The notes under the pieces are model-generated. The model searched no databases and was not told the origin of the DNA. It saw nothing but the letters and a program-made list of their open reading frames with translations. A stretch of 64,000 bases of DNA from Catalinimonas alkaloidigena (lineage in GTDB: Bacteria > Bacteroidota > Bacteroidia > Cytophagales > Flexibacteraceae), in assembly GCF_900100765.1 (NCBI RefSeq), contig NZ_FNFO01000008.1, positions 186,001-250,000 of the forward strand, given 5' to 3'. Position numbers and translations under genes: made by a program. Positions 35,138-43,629 of this stretch are shown piece after piece. Each line of letters opens with the position of its first letter. Positions within the stretch are counted from its first letter, which is position 1.

Positions 35138-36195
35138 TAGGCTGGACTTCCCCCATCGGAAGTGGGCAAATTTAGAAGTTTTTCTTCGAGATTTTCAATG
35201 CGTTGGAGCAATTCGGGGAGCTTGCGGAACAGGGCCGAGGCCTTTAGATACGGCTTTAGGGCAAAGGCCGGCGAGCCCATCACGGCCGTATTTTCTTCTT
35301 CAATGGACTTACTGATGCCCGATTGCGCGCCGATTTTTGTGCCGGCCGCCAGCGTCAGATGGCCCGCCAGGCCGACCTGTCCCCCAATCACGGAACGGGC
35401 ACCTACCTTAGACGACCCCGAAAAGCCCGACTGCGCGGCGGTTACCGTATGTTCGCCGATTTCGACATTATGCGCCACCTGAATCAGGTTGTCGAGCTTA
35501 ACGCCCCGCCGAATGAGCGTCGAGCCCATCGTGGCCCGGTCAATCACCGTGTTGGCTCCGATGTCAACGTGATCTTCCAGCACGACGTTCCCCACCTGCG
35601 GAATGGCGCGGTAGCTGCCGTCGGCCTGCGGGGCAAAGCCGAAGCCGTCGCTCCCGATGATGGCACCGGGTTGTACGGTGCAATGGTTGCCGATCACCAC
35701 GTCCTGGCACACCCGCACCCCAGCATACAGGATGGTATGGTCGCCGATGGTCACTCGATCGCCGATGTACACGTGCGGGTAGATCTTGACGTGGCGCCCG
35801 ATGCGGACGTGCTGTCCGATGTAGGCAAACGCGCCGCAGTACAGCCCGTCTCCGTACGTAGAGTTTTCGCCGATGAAGCTGGGCTGTTCAATGCCTTGTT
35901 TCTGCAACCCCACCAGACGCTGGTATTCTTCCAGTAGCGTCGTGAAGCTGGAGTAAGGATCGTCGACCCGGATCAGCGTGGTCGGCGGGGCCTGCCGCAG
36001 TTTCAGATCCTGCCGCACCAACACCGCGCTCGCGTGGGTGTCGTACAGGTACGGTTCATACTTCGGATTGGCCAAAAAAGCAATGGCTCCCTCCTGCGCT
36101 TCCTGAATTTTGCCCACCGTCCGGATACGAGCCTCCGCGTCTCCTTCTACGGTTCCTCCCAACAGGTCGGCTATTTGTTTGGTAGTCAGTTCCAT
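35137..36195 (-). CDS. lpxD: UDP-3-O-(3-hydroxymyristoyl)glucosamine N-acyltransferase LpxD
   Basis: LpxD adds the second acyl chain to form UDP-2,3-diacylglucosamine. The 352-residue protein has an N-terminal uridine-binding domain (MELTTKQIADLLGGTVEGD...), a hexapeptide beta-helix from about residue 105 to 300 (GAFAYIGQHVRIGRHVKIYPHVYIGDRVTI) with the catalytic His in NLIQVAHNVEIGEH near residue 240, and a C-terminal helix (LFRKLPELLQRIENLEEKLL). A candidate -7 promoter element lies about 87 bases upstream. It heads the lpxD-lpxC/fabZ-lpxA unit, coupled to the next gene by TAATG. Confidence 0.97.
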   Translation of the reverse strand: MELTTKQIADLLGGTVEGDAEARIRTVGKIQEAQEGAIAFLANPKYEPYLYDTHASAVLVRQDLKLRQAPPTTLIRVDDPYSSFTTLLEEYQRLVGLQKQGIEQPSFIGENSTYGDGLYCGAFAYIGQHVRIGRHVKIYPHVYIGDRVTIGDHTILYAGVRVCQDVVIGNHCTVQPGAIIGSDGFGFAPQADGSYRAIPQVGNVVLEDHVDIGANTVIDRATMGSTLIRRGVKLDNLIQVAHNVEIGEHTVTAAQSGFSGSSKVGARSVIGGQVGLAGHLTLAAGTKIGAQSGISKSIEEENTAVMGSPAFALKPYLKASALFRKLPELLQRIENLEEKLLNLPTSDGGSPA

Positions 36196-36281
36196 GTGTG
36201 CGTGTCTTGCTCAGTATCCGAACCCGGGGTGTGAATCCTCCGACAGAGGCAAAGAGAGCTCCGCCAAAGCTCAAATTGCCT

Positions 36282-36289
36282 CAAATATA
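36282..36289 (-). promoter_or_regulatory. Candidate -7 element for the lpx operon
   Basis: On the minus strand this reads TATATTTG, matching TAnnTTTG, in the 123-base gap between the HD gene and lpxD. It would give an mRNA leader of about 80 bases. No convincing -33 element is seen. Confidence 0.45.
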
Positions 36290-36318
36290 GAACATCTTTC
36301 GGGGATGGGGGTGCTTCC

Positions 36319-37560
36319 TCACGCGAAGGCCAGCGGACCCGCCTCTCGGGGCCAGCAGAGGAAATATTTTCGGACAATGCCGCTGAACGCCCGGAGGTTC
36401 TGCAGGTCGGACGCTTCTACAACGTCGATCACCTCACCGGATTTGCGCAGCAGGCGAATGGAGGCGGCCTTGGGTTGATACGCCGCATTGGAAATGTTGC
36501 CGTGCAACACCAGATACGAGAGATCGGCTTCGCTCACGCCCAGCTTCGCTTGCACCTGCTTTTGCAGTTGCGCGATCAGTTCCGGCGCAAACGGTTCGTT
36601 CGACAAACGCACCCGAAACAACTGTCGTTCCATCAGGGCCCGGCTCAGCAGCGCCAGCACCTGGTCGTTCGACTGGCTCCAGACTTTGACACTGGTCCAC
36701 AGGTCGAAATCGTCGAGCGAGACAAAGGCGTTGAACGCATCGGGGTTTTGTTCCATCTCGTCCCACCGCACGTCCTGGCTCAGAAAAAACTGCAAGGCGG
36801 GGCTGGCAAACAAGGTTTCGCCGGCCTGTACCAGCTCGCGGGCCCGGCGGATGATCTGGATCATCATCTGCTCAGCGCTGACGGTCGTTTTGTGCAGGTA
36901 CACCTGCCAGTACATCACGCGGCGCGCGTTCAGAAAACTTTCGATCGTGTAAATGCCCTTTTCTTCGACCACCAGTTCGTTCTCGTGCACGTCGAGCATC
37001 TTCAGGATGCGAATGGCCCCGATGCTCCCCTCCGACACCCCCGTGAAATAACAGTCACGCTTCAGGTAATCGAGGCGGTCTACGTCGAGTTGGCTGGAAA
37101 TCAGCTGGTGAAAAAACCGACGCTCGTACTGGTTCGTAAACATCTGGATGGCCATTTCCAGCGCGCCGTTCAGTTCGCGGTTCAGGTGGTGCATGATGAG
37201 CAGCGACACCCGCTCGTGGGGAATGTTGTGCAGCAGGCTGTGTTCCAGCACGTGCGAAAACGGCCCGTGTCCGATGTCGTGCATCAGAATGGCGGCCTGC
37301 GCGGCCTCGTGCTCCAGATCCCAGATCAGGTGGCCTTTCCGGCGGAGGGTTTCCAGCGCCACTCCCATCAGGTGCAGCGCGCCCAGCGCGTGGTGAAAGC
37401 GGGTATGGAGCGCACCGGGGTAGACAAAATCGGTCATGCCCAGTTGCCGGATACGCCGCAGGCGCTGAAAATACGGATGTTCGATCAGGTCGAAAATCAG
37501 ATCCGACGGAATGGTGATGAACCCATAGACCGGATCGTTGATAATTTTACGTTTGTTCAA
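36319..37560 (-). CDS. HD-domain phosphohydrolase (dGTPase/SAMHD1-like)
   Basis: The 413-residue protein has an HD fold: HTRFHHALGALH near residue 51 and the HD pair in ILMHDIGHGPFSHVLEH near residue 87, with the downstream D of SSQLDVDRLDYLKRD near residue 144. It resembles bacterial dGTPase/SAMHD1-like proteins, which hydrolyse nucleotides; the actual substrate is unknown. In Bacteroidota this gene is commonly found before lpxD, as here. Start choice is uncertain: TTG at 37560 gives the typical N-terminus MNKRKIINDPVYGFI and places a candidate promoter 35 bases upstream; a GTG at 37587 would add nine residues. Confidence 0.9.
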   Translation of the reverse strand: MNKRKIINDPVYGFITIPSDLIFDLIEHPYFQRLRRIRQLGMTDFVYPGALHTRFHHALGALHLMGVALETLRRKGHLIWDLEHEAAQAAILMHDIGHGPFSHVLEHSLLHNIPHERVSLLIMHHLNRELNGALEMAIQMFTNQYERRFFHQLISSQLDVDRLDYLKRDCYFTGVSEGSIGAIRILKMLDVHENELVVEEKGIYTIESFLNARRVMYWQVYLHKTTVSAEQMMIQIIRRARELVQAGETLFASPALQFFLSQDVRWDEMEQNPDAFNAFVSLDDFDLWTSVKVWSQSNDQVLALLSRALMERQLFRVRLSNEPFAPELIAQLQKQVQAKLGVSEADLSYLVLHGNISNAAYQPKAASIRLLRKSGEVIDVVEASDLQNLRAFSGIVRKYFLCWPREAGPLAFA

Positions 37561-37594
37561 AATAGCTCTCGAAAAATGGCCCGCCACGGGAGCA

Positions 37595-37602
37595 CAAAGG
37601 TA
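37595..37602 (-). promoter_or_regulatory. Candidate -7 element for the HD gene
   Basis: On the minus strand this reads TACCTTTG (TAnnTTTG). If used, transcription would begin near 37588, which fits a TTG start at 37560 and leaves no room for a leader before the GTG at 37587. Confidence 0.4.
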
Positions 37603-37931
37603 GGCAGCGCGCGCCGTTCGCAGCGAACATTCGGGCGGTGACCTATACCAGACCGTGCCAGGGCGGCGTTATCGTAACGCGCAGGCCGCTGCAACGGTTT
37701 ACAAGTTGCACCGTCCGCAGAAAAATGCGCTGGCCGACCGGTGCCCTCCGGCTCAACGAACGAGTCGAGCGACAAGCGGTATGATCTTTGTCCGCTTTGC
37801 AGGCGTGCCGAACCAGCAAGCCGACCTAACCTGCGCGAAGAAGCGCGTTGCGCTGTAACTTTCAATCGCTTAGGTCTGTACCTAGTTACGTCCGCCAACA
37901 ACACATTCTTAGTTTTTAAACGAAATTCACC
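37603..37931. other. Intergenic region between the HD gene and porX
   Basis: About 330 bases without a convincing gene. The stretch holds the divergent control region of the two flanking genes. A partial match to the -7 element (GATCTTTG near 37784) is on the plus strand, and the last 60 bases before porX are A+T-rich. No RNA gene or repeat could be identified; open frames here are short and out of step with the neighbours. Confidence 0.5.
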
Positions 37932-39488
37932 ATGCAAAAATACCACATCCTCTGGGCCGACGACGAGATCGACCTGCTCAAACCCCACATCCTGTTCCTG
38001 AACAACAAAGGCTACGAAGTGACGCCGGTCAACAGCGGTGCCGACGCACTCGAACAGGTCGACGAGCAAAACTTCGACCTCGTGTTTCTGGACGAAAACA
38101 TGCCGGGCATGACCGGGCTGGAAACGCTGGCGCAAATCAAGTCAACACGTCCGCATTTGCCGGTGGTGATGATTACGAAGAGTGAGGAGGAGCACATCAT
38201 GGAGGATGCGATCGGGCAGAAAATCGCCGATTACCTGATCAAGCCGTTGAACCCGAACCAGATTCTTCTGTCGGTTAAAAAAATCCTCGACAATCGTCGC
38301 CTGGTCTCGGAGAAAACGAACATGAGCTACCAGCAGGATTTTCGGACCTTGAGCATGGCGTACCAGGACCGGATCGACCACGAGGAGTGGGCCGACATCT
38401 ACAAAAAGCTGGTCTACTGGGAGTTGGAGATCGACAACACCGAAACCAAAAGCATGCGCGAAGTGATCGACATGCAAAAGGACGACGCCAACAATAACTT
38501 CGCGAAGTTTATCGAAGACAACTACGAGGACTGGCTGAACGATGCCGACGCCGACCGGCCGCTGTTGTCGCATCAGCTGATGAAGAAAAAGGTCTTTCCG
38601 CTGGTGAAAGACAAAGAACCGCTGTTTTTTGTGCTGATCGATAACCTGCGCTACGACCAGTGGCGTGTGTTGCAGCCCATCATCAGCGAGTATTTCGTGA
38701 CGGAAGAAGAGTCGCACTACTACTCGATTCTGCCGACCACCACGGCCTACGCCCGGAACGCCATTTTTTCGGGCATGATGCCGAGCGACATGGCCAAGTA
38801 CCACTCCAACCTGTGGGTGGACGATATTGACGACGAGGGCAAGAACAACAACGAAGAAGAATTCCTGAAAATCCAGCTGCAGAAGAACAAGCTGTCGCAC
38901 CTACGCACGTCGTACCACAAGGTCATTACGGCCAACCAGGGCAAAGACGTGCTCGACAAGCTCAACAACCTGATGCAGAACGACCTCAACGTAGTGGTCT
39001 ACAACTTTGTCGACATGCTGTCGCACGCCCGCACCGACACCAACATGGTGCGCGAGCTGGCCCCCGACGAGTCGGCCTACCGGTCGCTGACACGCTCCTG
39101 GTTCGAGCATTCGTCGCTGTTGGACTTCATCCGTCGCTTGGCCGATAAGGGTGCGCGGATGGTCATCACGACCGACCACGGCACCATCCGCGTAAAACGG
39201 CCGCACAAAATTGTCGGCGACCGCAACGTGAACACCAACCTGCGTTACAAACAGGGTAAAAACCTGGGATTCGACGAAAGCAATGTGTTCGTGGCCCGCA
39301 AGCCCGAGCGCTTCTACCTGCCGAAACCCAACGTTTCGACGGCCTATGTATTTGCCATGCAGGATTACTTCTTCGCGTACCCCAATAATTACAACTATTA
39401 CGTCAATTATTACCGCGATACGTTCCAGCACGGTGGAGTATCGCTCGAAGAAATGATTGTGCCTTTTGTGGTACTAAAGGCCAAATAA
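37932..39488 (+). CDS. porX: PorX-type response regulator with PglZ domain (type IX secretion/gliding regulator)
   Basis: The 518-residue protein has an N-terminal receiver domain with phospho-acceptor D54 (FDLVFLDENMPG) and the conserved Lys in DYLIKPLNPNQI near residue 104. It is followed by a linker and a large C-terminal PglZ (alkaline-phosphatase-like) domain with FFVLIDNLRYDQWRV near residue 235, STTAY-like PTTTAYARNAIFSGMMPSD, and MVITTDHGTIRV near residue 411. This architecture and length match PorX, the T9SS-controlling response regulator that also hydrolyses oligonucleotides. It partners with the kinase PorY; no kinase gene is adjacent. It is transcribed alone and followed by a terminator. 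Confidence 0.95.
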   Translation: MQKYHILWADDEIDLLKPHILFLNNKGYEVTPVNSGADALEQVDEQNFDLVFLDENMPGMTGLETLAQIKSTRPHLPVVMITKSEEEHIMEDAIGQKIADYLIKPLNPNQILLSVKKILDNRRLVSEKTNMSYQQDFRTLSMAYQDRIDHEEWADIYKKLVYWELEIDNTETKSMREVIDMQKDDANNNFAKFIEDNYEDWLNDADADRPLLSHQLMKKKVFPLVKDKEPLFFVLIDNLRYDQWRVLQPIISEYFVTEEESHYYSILPTTTAYARNAIFSGMMPSDMAKYHSNLWVDDIDDEGKNNNEEEFLKIQLQKNKLSHLRTSYHKVITANQGKDVLDKLNNLMQNDLNVVVYNFVDMLSHARTDTNMVRELAPDESAYRSLTRSWFEHSSLLDFIRRLADKGARMVITTDHGTIRVKRPHKIVGDRNVNTNLRYKQGKNLGFDESNVFVARKPERFYLPKPNVSTAYVFAMQDYFFAYPNNYNYYVNYYRDTFQHGGVSLEEMIVPFVVLKAK

Positions 39489-39515
39489 CTCGCTGGCTCT
39501 CTAGCGTTTACACTT

Positions 39516-39552
39516 AAAAAGCGGTCGTTCCTACAAGGGGCGACCGCTTTTC
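39516..39552 (+). terminator. Intrinsic terminator after porX
   Basis: AAAAGCGGTCG (39517-39527) pairs with CGACCGCTTTT (39541-39551) around a 13-base loop; T residues follow. It lies 28 bases after the porX stop. Confidence 0.85.
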
Positions 39553-39757
39553 TTACATACCTAAGAATGTCAGTGAGATGATCGTTCAGAACGCCCGACC
39601 CGGCGTTAATTTTGATCACCTTCGTCGCTGCCTCCACGCTGGGAAAAAGCGCCGCCGAAGGGTTACCTGTTGCCAGGGCTCCTCCATTCAACCGGCACTT
39701 GTGCTCCAAAACGATTGACCTGCGTTGTGCCTGGCAACCTTACCGTTGTGTTGAAGA

Positions 39758-40069
39758 ATGTTTGAAGAGATGAACGAACGCAAGAAAGCGGAACGGACGT
39801 TGGTCATGTCCCTCACCGCTACGGACGAAGGCCGAATGGAACGGGAAGCCGAGGCCCGTTTTACCAAAACGCAGGGCATCATTACCGCCCTGATCGGCAC
39901 CTTTCTGGCCTTGTCCCTCATGGCCTTTTCCGACGAGTTTGAAGCGCCGACGTTTCTGTACGTGGCGGCCAGCGTCCTGGTGCTGTACGGCGTGGGGCAA
40001 GCCCTCCGTGGCGTTCGTCAGACCAAAGTTGCCCGCCGAACGCCCGCTCCCGTCGAGGCCGATGCCTGA
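39758..40069 (+). CDS. Small membrane protein of unknown function
   Basis: The 103-residue product has a charged N-terminal half rich in Glu and Arg (MFEEMNERKKAERTL) and two membrane segments, IITALIGTFLALSLMAF near residue 41 and PTFLYVAASVLVLYGVG near residue 64, with a basic tail. I do not recognise the family. It is flanked by porX upstream (270 bases away) and a convergent xylulokinase gene five bases downstream. Alternative start: the Met at residue 5. Coding is plausible because the codon usage and helix pattern are consistent, but homology support is missing. Confidence 0.55.
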   Translation: MFEEMNERKKAERTLVMSLTATDEGRMEREAEARFTKTQGIITALIGTFLALSLMAFSDEFEAPTFLYVAASVLVLYGVGQALRGVRQTKVARRTPAPVEADA

Positions 40070-40074
40070 TTCTC

Positions 40075-41586
40075 TTACGAAACTACCGGTTTCGCTTCCT
40101 CTTGTTTCCGCAATGCCGTTTTCAGCGCCCGATGCCAGGCTTCGTAGGCCGCTTGCGTCGCGTCGCGTTCCGAAGCTTTAGGCTCAATGGTTTGCGTCGC
40201 CTGCAACCCCGTAAACGCTTCGGGTAGCGCCGCATACACCTTGGCCCCTACACCCGCACCACGCGCCGCGCCCTGCGCACCGTCGGTATTGTAAAGCTCC
40301 ACCACCGCCCCGGTCACGTTCGCGAACGTTTGCCGGAACACCGGACTCAAAAACATGTTGGCATCGCCTGCCCGCACGGTATCGACGCCCATGCCCATGC
40401 TTTTCATCACTTCCATGCCGTAATTGAGCGCGAACACAATGCCTTCCTGCGCCGCGCGCAACAGATGCCGCCGGTCGTGCCGGTTGAAGTCCAGTCCCAG
40501 CACTTGCCCGCCTACCTGCTGGTTGCTCAGTACCCGCTCGGCCCCGTTGCCGAAGGGCAACACGCGGACCCCCTCGGCCCCAACAGGCACTTCGGCCGCG
40601 AGGCGGTTCATGTCCGGATAGCTGATGTCGCCCGCCAGCAGTTTGTTCCGCAGCCAACTGTTCTGAATGCCCGTGCCGTTGACGCACAGCAACACCCCAT
40701 AGCGCGGCTGCATGGGCTGGTGATTTACGTGCACGAACGTATTGACCCGCGACTGCGCATCGTAGCGCGCGTCGTCGTTGATGCCGTACACCACGCCGGA
40801 GGTACCCGCCGTAGCGGCCACTTCGCCGGGATTCAACACGTTGAGCGAGAACGCGTTGTTGGGTTGATCGCCCGCCCGGTAGGCTACCGGAATGCCCGCC
40901 CTGAAGCCCAGTACGCTCGCCATTTCTGCCGAGACTTCGCCCTGCGGGCCGAACGTGGGTACCAGCGTCGGCAGCATGTCGGTCGAAAGGCCGTAATGGT
41001 CCAGCAGATTGGTGGCGATTCCGCCCTCCCGGAAGTTCCACAAAATGCCCTCCGAAAGGCCCGAAACCGTCGTATTGATCTCGCCGGTCAGGCGCATGGC
41101 CAGGTAATCGCCGGGCAACATAATTCTATGAATCTTCGCGAAGACCTCCGGCTCGTGGTCCTTCACCCATTTCAGTTTCGAAGCGGTAAAGTTGCCGGGC
41201 GAGTTCAGGAAATCGCTCAGGCACACCTGCGGTCCTAATTCCTCAAAGGCCTTTTCGCCAATGCCCACAGCGCGGCTGTCGCACCAAATGATGGAAGGCC
41301 GCAACACCTTGTGCTGCTGGTCGACCACCACCAGGCCGTGCATCTGGTACGAAATGCCGATGGCTCCTACTTCCTGCAAGTTGACTTTGGTACGCAACTG
41401 GGCCGTGGCCTCCTGCACATACCGCCACCACAGTTCCGGATCTTGCTCGGCCCAGCCGGGGCGTGGCGAAGCAATGTCCATTTCCTGACCGGGTGCAGAG
41501 GCAGAAGCCACCAGACGACCCGTGGCGGCGTCGATCACACTGGCTTTGATGGAAGAACTACCGAGGTCGTATCCGAGAAGAAGCAT
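40075..41586 (-). CDS. xylB: Xylulokinase (FGGY family carbohydrate kinase)
   Basis: The 503-residue enzyme phosphorylates D-xylulose with ATP at O5, feeding the pentose phosphate pathway. FGGY features: MLLLGYDLGSSSIKASVID (phosphate 1 loop), GWAEQDPELWW near residue 47, SYQMHGLVVVD near residue 84, WCDSRAV (substrate loop) near residue 106, and ATAGTSGVVYGIND near residue 261 (adenosine loop). The motif MHGLV and GDQPNNAF suit xylulokinase better than glycerol or ribulose kinase. No xylose isomerase gene is beside it, so the sugar cannot be confirmed by context. The start ATG is at 41586. Confidence 0.9.
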   Translation of the reverse strand: MLLLGYDLGSSSIKASVIDAATGRLVASASAPGQEMDIASPRPGWAEQDPELWWRYVQEATAQLRTKVNLQEVGAIGISYQMHGLVVVDQQHKVLRPSIIWCDSRAVGIGEKAFEELGPQVCLSDFLNSPGNFTASKLKWVKDHEPEVFAKIHRIMLPGDYLAMRLTGEINTTVSGLSEGILWNFREGGIATNLLDHYGLSTDMLPTLVPTFGPQGEVSAEMASVLGFRAGIPVAYRAGDQPNNAFSLNVLNPGEVAATAGTSGVVYGINDDARYDAQSRVNTFVHVNHQPMQPRYGVLLCVNGTGIQNSWLRNKLLAGDISYPDMNRLAAEVPVGAEGVRVLPFGNGAERVLSNQQVGGQVLGLDFNRHDRRHLLRAAQEGIVFALNYGMEVMKSMGMGVDTVRAGDANMFLSPVFRQTFANVTGAVVELYNTDGAQGAARGAGVGAKVYAALPEAFTGLQATQTIEPKASERDATQAAYEAWHRALKTALRKQEEAKPVVS

Positions 41587-41756
41587 AGCAATACGTAGAA
41601 GTGTAGGTAAAATTCAGGCGTGGAAATTAAACAGTTTTACGGACTCTTTGCCCAGAAGCACTGTTCCAGGCAAAGCATTCTGCCTTACTAAAGGGCACGC
41701 CCCCACGCGCCTTACTCACTTCTTCCCGAAACGCCATGGGTCGGGCAGCGGCAGAA

Positions 41757-42326
41757 TCAGAGTTTCGCGCCGATGCTCAGGCTGAGGATGCGGTAGGGCG
41801 AACCGTCTTGTTGTTCTAGCACACTCCGCAGGCCGTATTGATAGCGCAGGTCGAGGGTCAGAAACCAGAGGTCCAGCCCAACGCCCGCCTGTAAATCCGC
41901 CTGCGTGCGGTTGATGTCGTCGATGTCCACGTCGATGGTATTGGGCCGTACGTCAAATATTTGCGCGACACCCAGCCCCGCCATAATCCGCAGAGAAGAA
42001 CTTTCGTCTTCGCTGGTGATCAGCTTCAGGCCACCCAGAATCGGAAACTGAATGGAATTCATGTTCACCACGTCGCGCTCGGTGGCCAGGTTGTTGATCT
42101 GCGCTTCGAGCTGCGTCGAGAGGCGAGAAAAGTTGGCTTCTACCTGAATGAACCCGCGCCCGCCGTACCGCACAAATCCGCCGTACTGGTAACCAACGCG
42201 GGCGTTCGAGTTGGGAACGGCCAGCGACGAAATATTGGTCCCGATCTGGGCACCGACGTTAAATTTCTGCGCAAAAGCCGGGGTTAAAAGAAGAAAGAAA
42301 AGAGAGGTCAGGATTAGTTTTTTCAT
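41757..42326 (-). CDS. Outer-membrane beta-barrel protein, PorT-like
   Basis: The 189-residue protein has a signal peptide (LILTSLFFLLLTPAFAQ) and a mature part of alternating hydrophobic strands (KFNVGAQIGTNISSL, YGGFVRYGGRGFIQVEANFS, LGGLKLIT, GVGLDLWFLTLDLRYQYGL) ending in the barrel-type SIGAKL. It fits the small Bacteroidota barrels of the PorT/OMP_b-brl_2 type. PorT itself is a T9SS component, but many members of this family have no known role, so the assignment to T9SS is not proven. The ATG at 42326 (MKKLILTS) is preferred to an upstream Met at 42344. Confidence 0.82.
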   Translation of the reverse strand: MKKLILTSLFFLLLTPAFAQKFNVGAQIGTNISSLAVPNSNARVGYQYGGFVRYGGRGFIQVEANFSRLSTQLEAQINNLATERDVVNMNSIQFPILGGLKLITSEDESSSLRIMAGLGVAQIFDVRPNTIDVDIDDINRTQADLQAGVGLDLWFLTLDLRYQYGLRSVLEQQDGSPYRILSLSIGAKL

Positions 42327-42463
42327 GAGTAAAATCAAAAGCATGACAAATCGCCTCTACCAGAGGGCGTTGCTTTTTTATACGCAAAGAAATTTTTTTG
42401 GTCTTTTCTGCGCCTGACTTCTTGGCCGACGCCACCCCAGACGGTGCCCGACTCCCTACCCTC

Positions 42464-43042
42464 CTAGCGCTCCAGTTCCTGCAGAAGAACGTCGAACCGA
42501 TGCAACAGCGGATCGAATTTCCGGCGGGCCGCCTGTTGGTTCAGCTTCCAGATGTAGTAATACAGCACCGTCGAAAAGGCAATCGGGAACAGCCCCGTCC
42601 ACCACGGGTCGCCGCCCAGCGACACCAGCACCAGCCCCGCGTACAACGGTCCCAGGTACCAATACGCCACGCGTTCCAGCAGCCGTTTTTCCTGCGCGAC
42701 GTAGGCGCGGGTCGCTTCCAGTTGTTGCTTGAGGCTGGACGTCTCTGCGGGGGAAGGGCGGTAGCGTTTCACGTGCCATAGCCGGTACGCGATGTAGCAT
42801 CCCGCCACGACGATCACCCCGCAGCCAACCTGCGTCAGTCGCGAATCGGTAAAGTAGCCGATCAGGCCAAAGGCCAGGATTACCAGCGCATCGGCCCCGT
42901 ATTCCAGCCGGTCGCGTTGCCGGATGCGCTGCGCAAGGCCGTCGTACTCCCGTCTCAGGGCCCGGACTAACTGCGGCGGATCGAGTTGAACGTCCATCTC
43001 GGCTTGTCCCTGCCAGAGGGCCTGAAGTTCCTGCTCATTCAT
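42464..43042 (-). CDS. Four-helix membrane protein downstream of an ECF sigma factor
   Basis: The 192-residue protein starts MNEQELQALWQGQAEMD, a short soluble segment, and then has about four membrane helices (ALVILAFGLIGYF, VGCGVIVVAGCYIAYRLW, WYLGPLYAGLVLVSLG, TGLFPIAFSTVLYYYIWKL). Its position, overlapping the ECF sigma gene by eight bases, suggests a partner of that sigma factor, possibly an anti-sigma-like membrane protein, although the usual zinc-binding HxxxCxxC motif is absent. It is otherwise an unknown family. Confidence 0.78.
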   Translation of the reverse strand: MNEQELQALWQGQAEMDVQLDPPQLVRALRREYDGLAQRIRQRDRLEYGADALVILAFGLIGYFTDSRLTQVGCGVIVVAGCYIAYRLWHVKRYRPSPAETSSLKQQLEATRAYVAQEKRLLERVAYWYLGPLYAGLVLVSLGGDPWWTGLFPIAFSTVLYYYIWKLNQQAARRKFDPLLHRFDVLLQELER

Positions 43043-43535
43043 ATAATTCGAGGGGTAAACAAGTGCGTAATTTTTCTTTGATCCGCTTCATTTTCACGGC
43101 CACGTGGTTCTCCGAAATGCCCACAACCTCGGCGATTTCGCGGTAGGCCATGCCTTCGAGAAACAAAACAACCAGACTGCGGTCCGCTTCGGGTAGCGCG
43201 GCAATACACCGGTGCAGCAGCGCGTGCCGTTCCTGTCGTTCCCAGGTCGGTTCGTGCGACTCGCTCCGAAACTGAATTCCTTCCAACTGCACCTGCCGGC
43301 GCTGGTGGCGGTCCAGCTTGCATTTGGCTTTGATGCACACGTTTAGGGCGATGCGGTACAGCCACGTGGCGCGGTGAGCGTCGCCCCGGAAGGTCTCGAA
43401 CGATTGCCACAATTGCAGCACAACTTCCTGAAACAGATCTTGTTGCGTGGCCTGATCGGACGCGTAGGCGCGGCAGATCCGCAACACGCGGTGTTTGTTG
43501 GCTTCGAGTAAGGCTAAAAACGGTTCCTGGTCCAT
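43035..43535 (-). CDS. RNA polymerase ECF-type sigma factor
   Basis: The 166-residue protein has sigma region 2 (QATQQDLFQEVVLQLWQSFETFRGDAHRATWLYRIALNVC) and region 4 (CIAALPEADRSLVVLFLEGMAYREIAEVVGISENHVAVKMKRIKEKL), so it is an extracytoplasmic-function sigma. Its stop overlaps the start of the four-helix membrane protein, which is probably its co-expressed partner. No target promoters can be assigned by eye. Gene length is standard for a minimal ECF sigma. Confidence 0.92.
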   Translation of the reverse strand: MDQEPFLALLEANKHRVLRICRAYASDQATQQDLFQEVVLQLWQSFETFRGDAHRATWLYRIALNVCIKAKCKLDRHQRRQVQLEGIQFRSESHEPTWERQERHALLHRCIAALPEADRSLVVLFLEGMAYREIAEVVGISENHVAVKMKRIKEKLRTCLPLELYE

Positions 43536-43629
43536 GCCGGAAGCGGGATCTTTAAAGAAGTTAGTCCTCGCCTGCCGAAAAATATGACAACGGAACGCAA
43601 AAAAAGTGAGAAACCGCCCGAACGACCGG

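Noticed and set aside
36475-37641. 388-codon open frame on the plus strand
   Set aside because: It is antisense to the HD hydrolase gene, which has intact HD motifs; no motif is seen in this frame.
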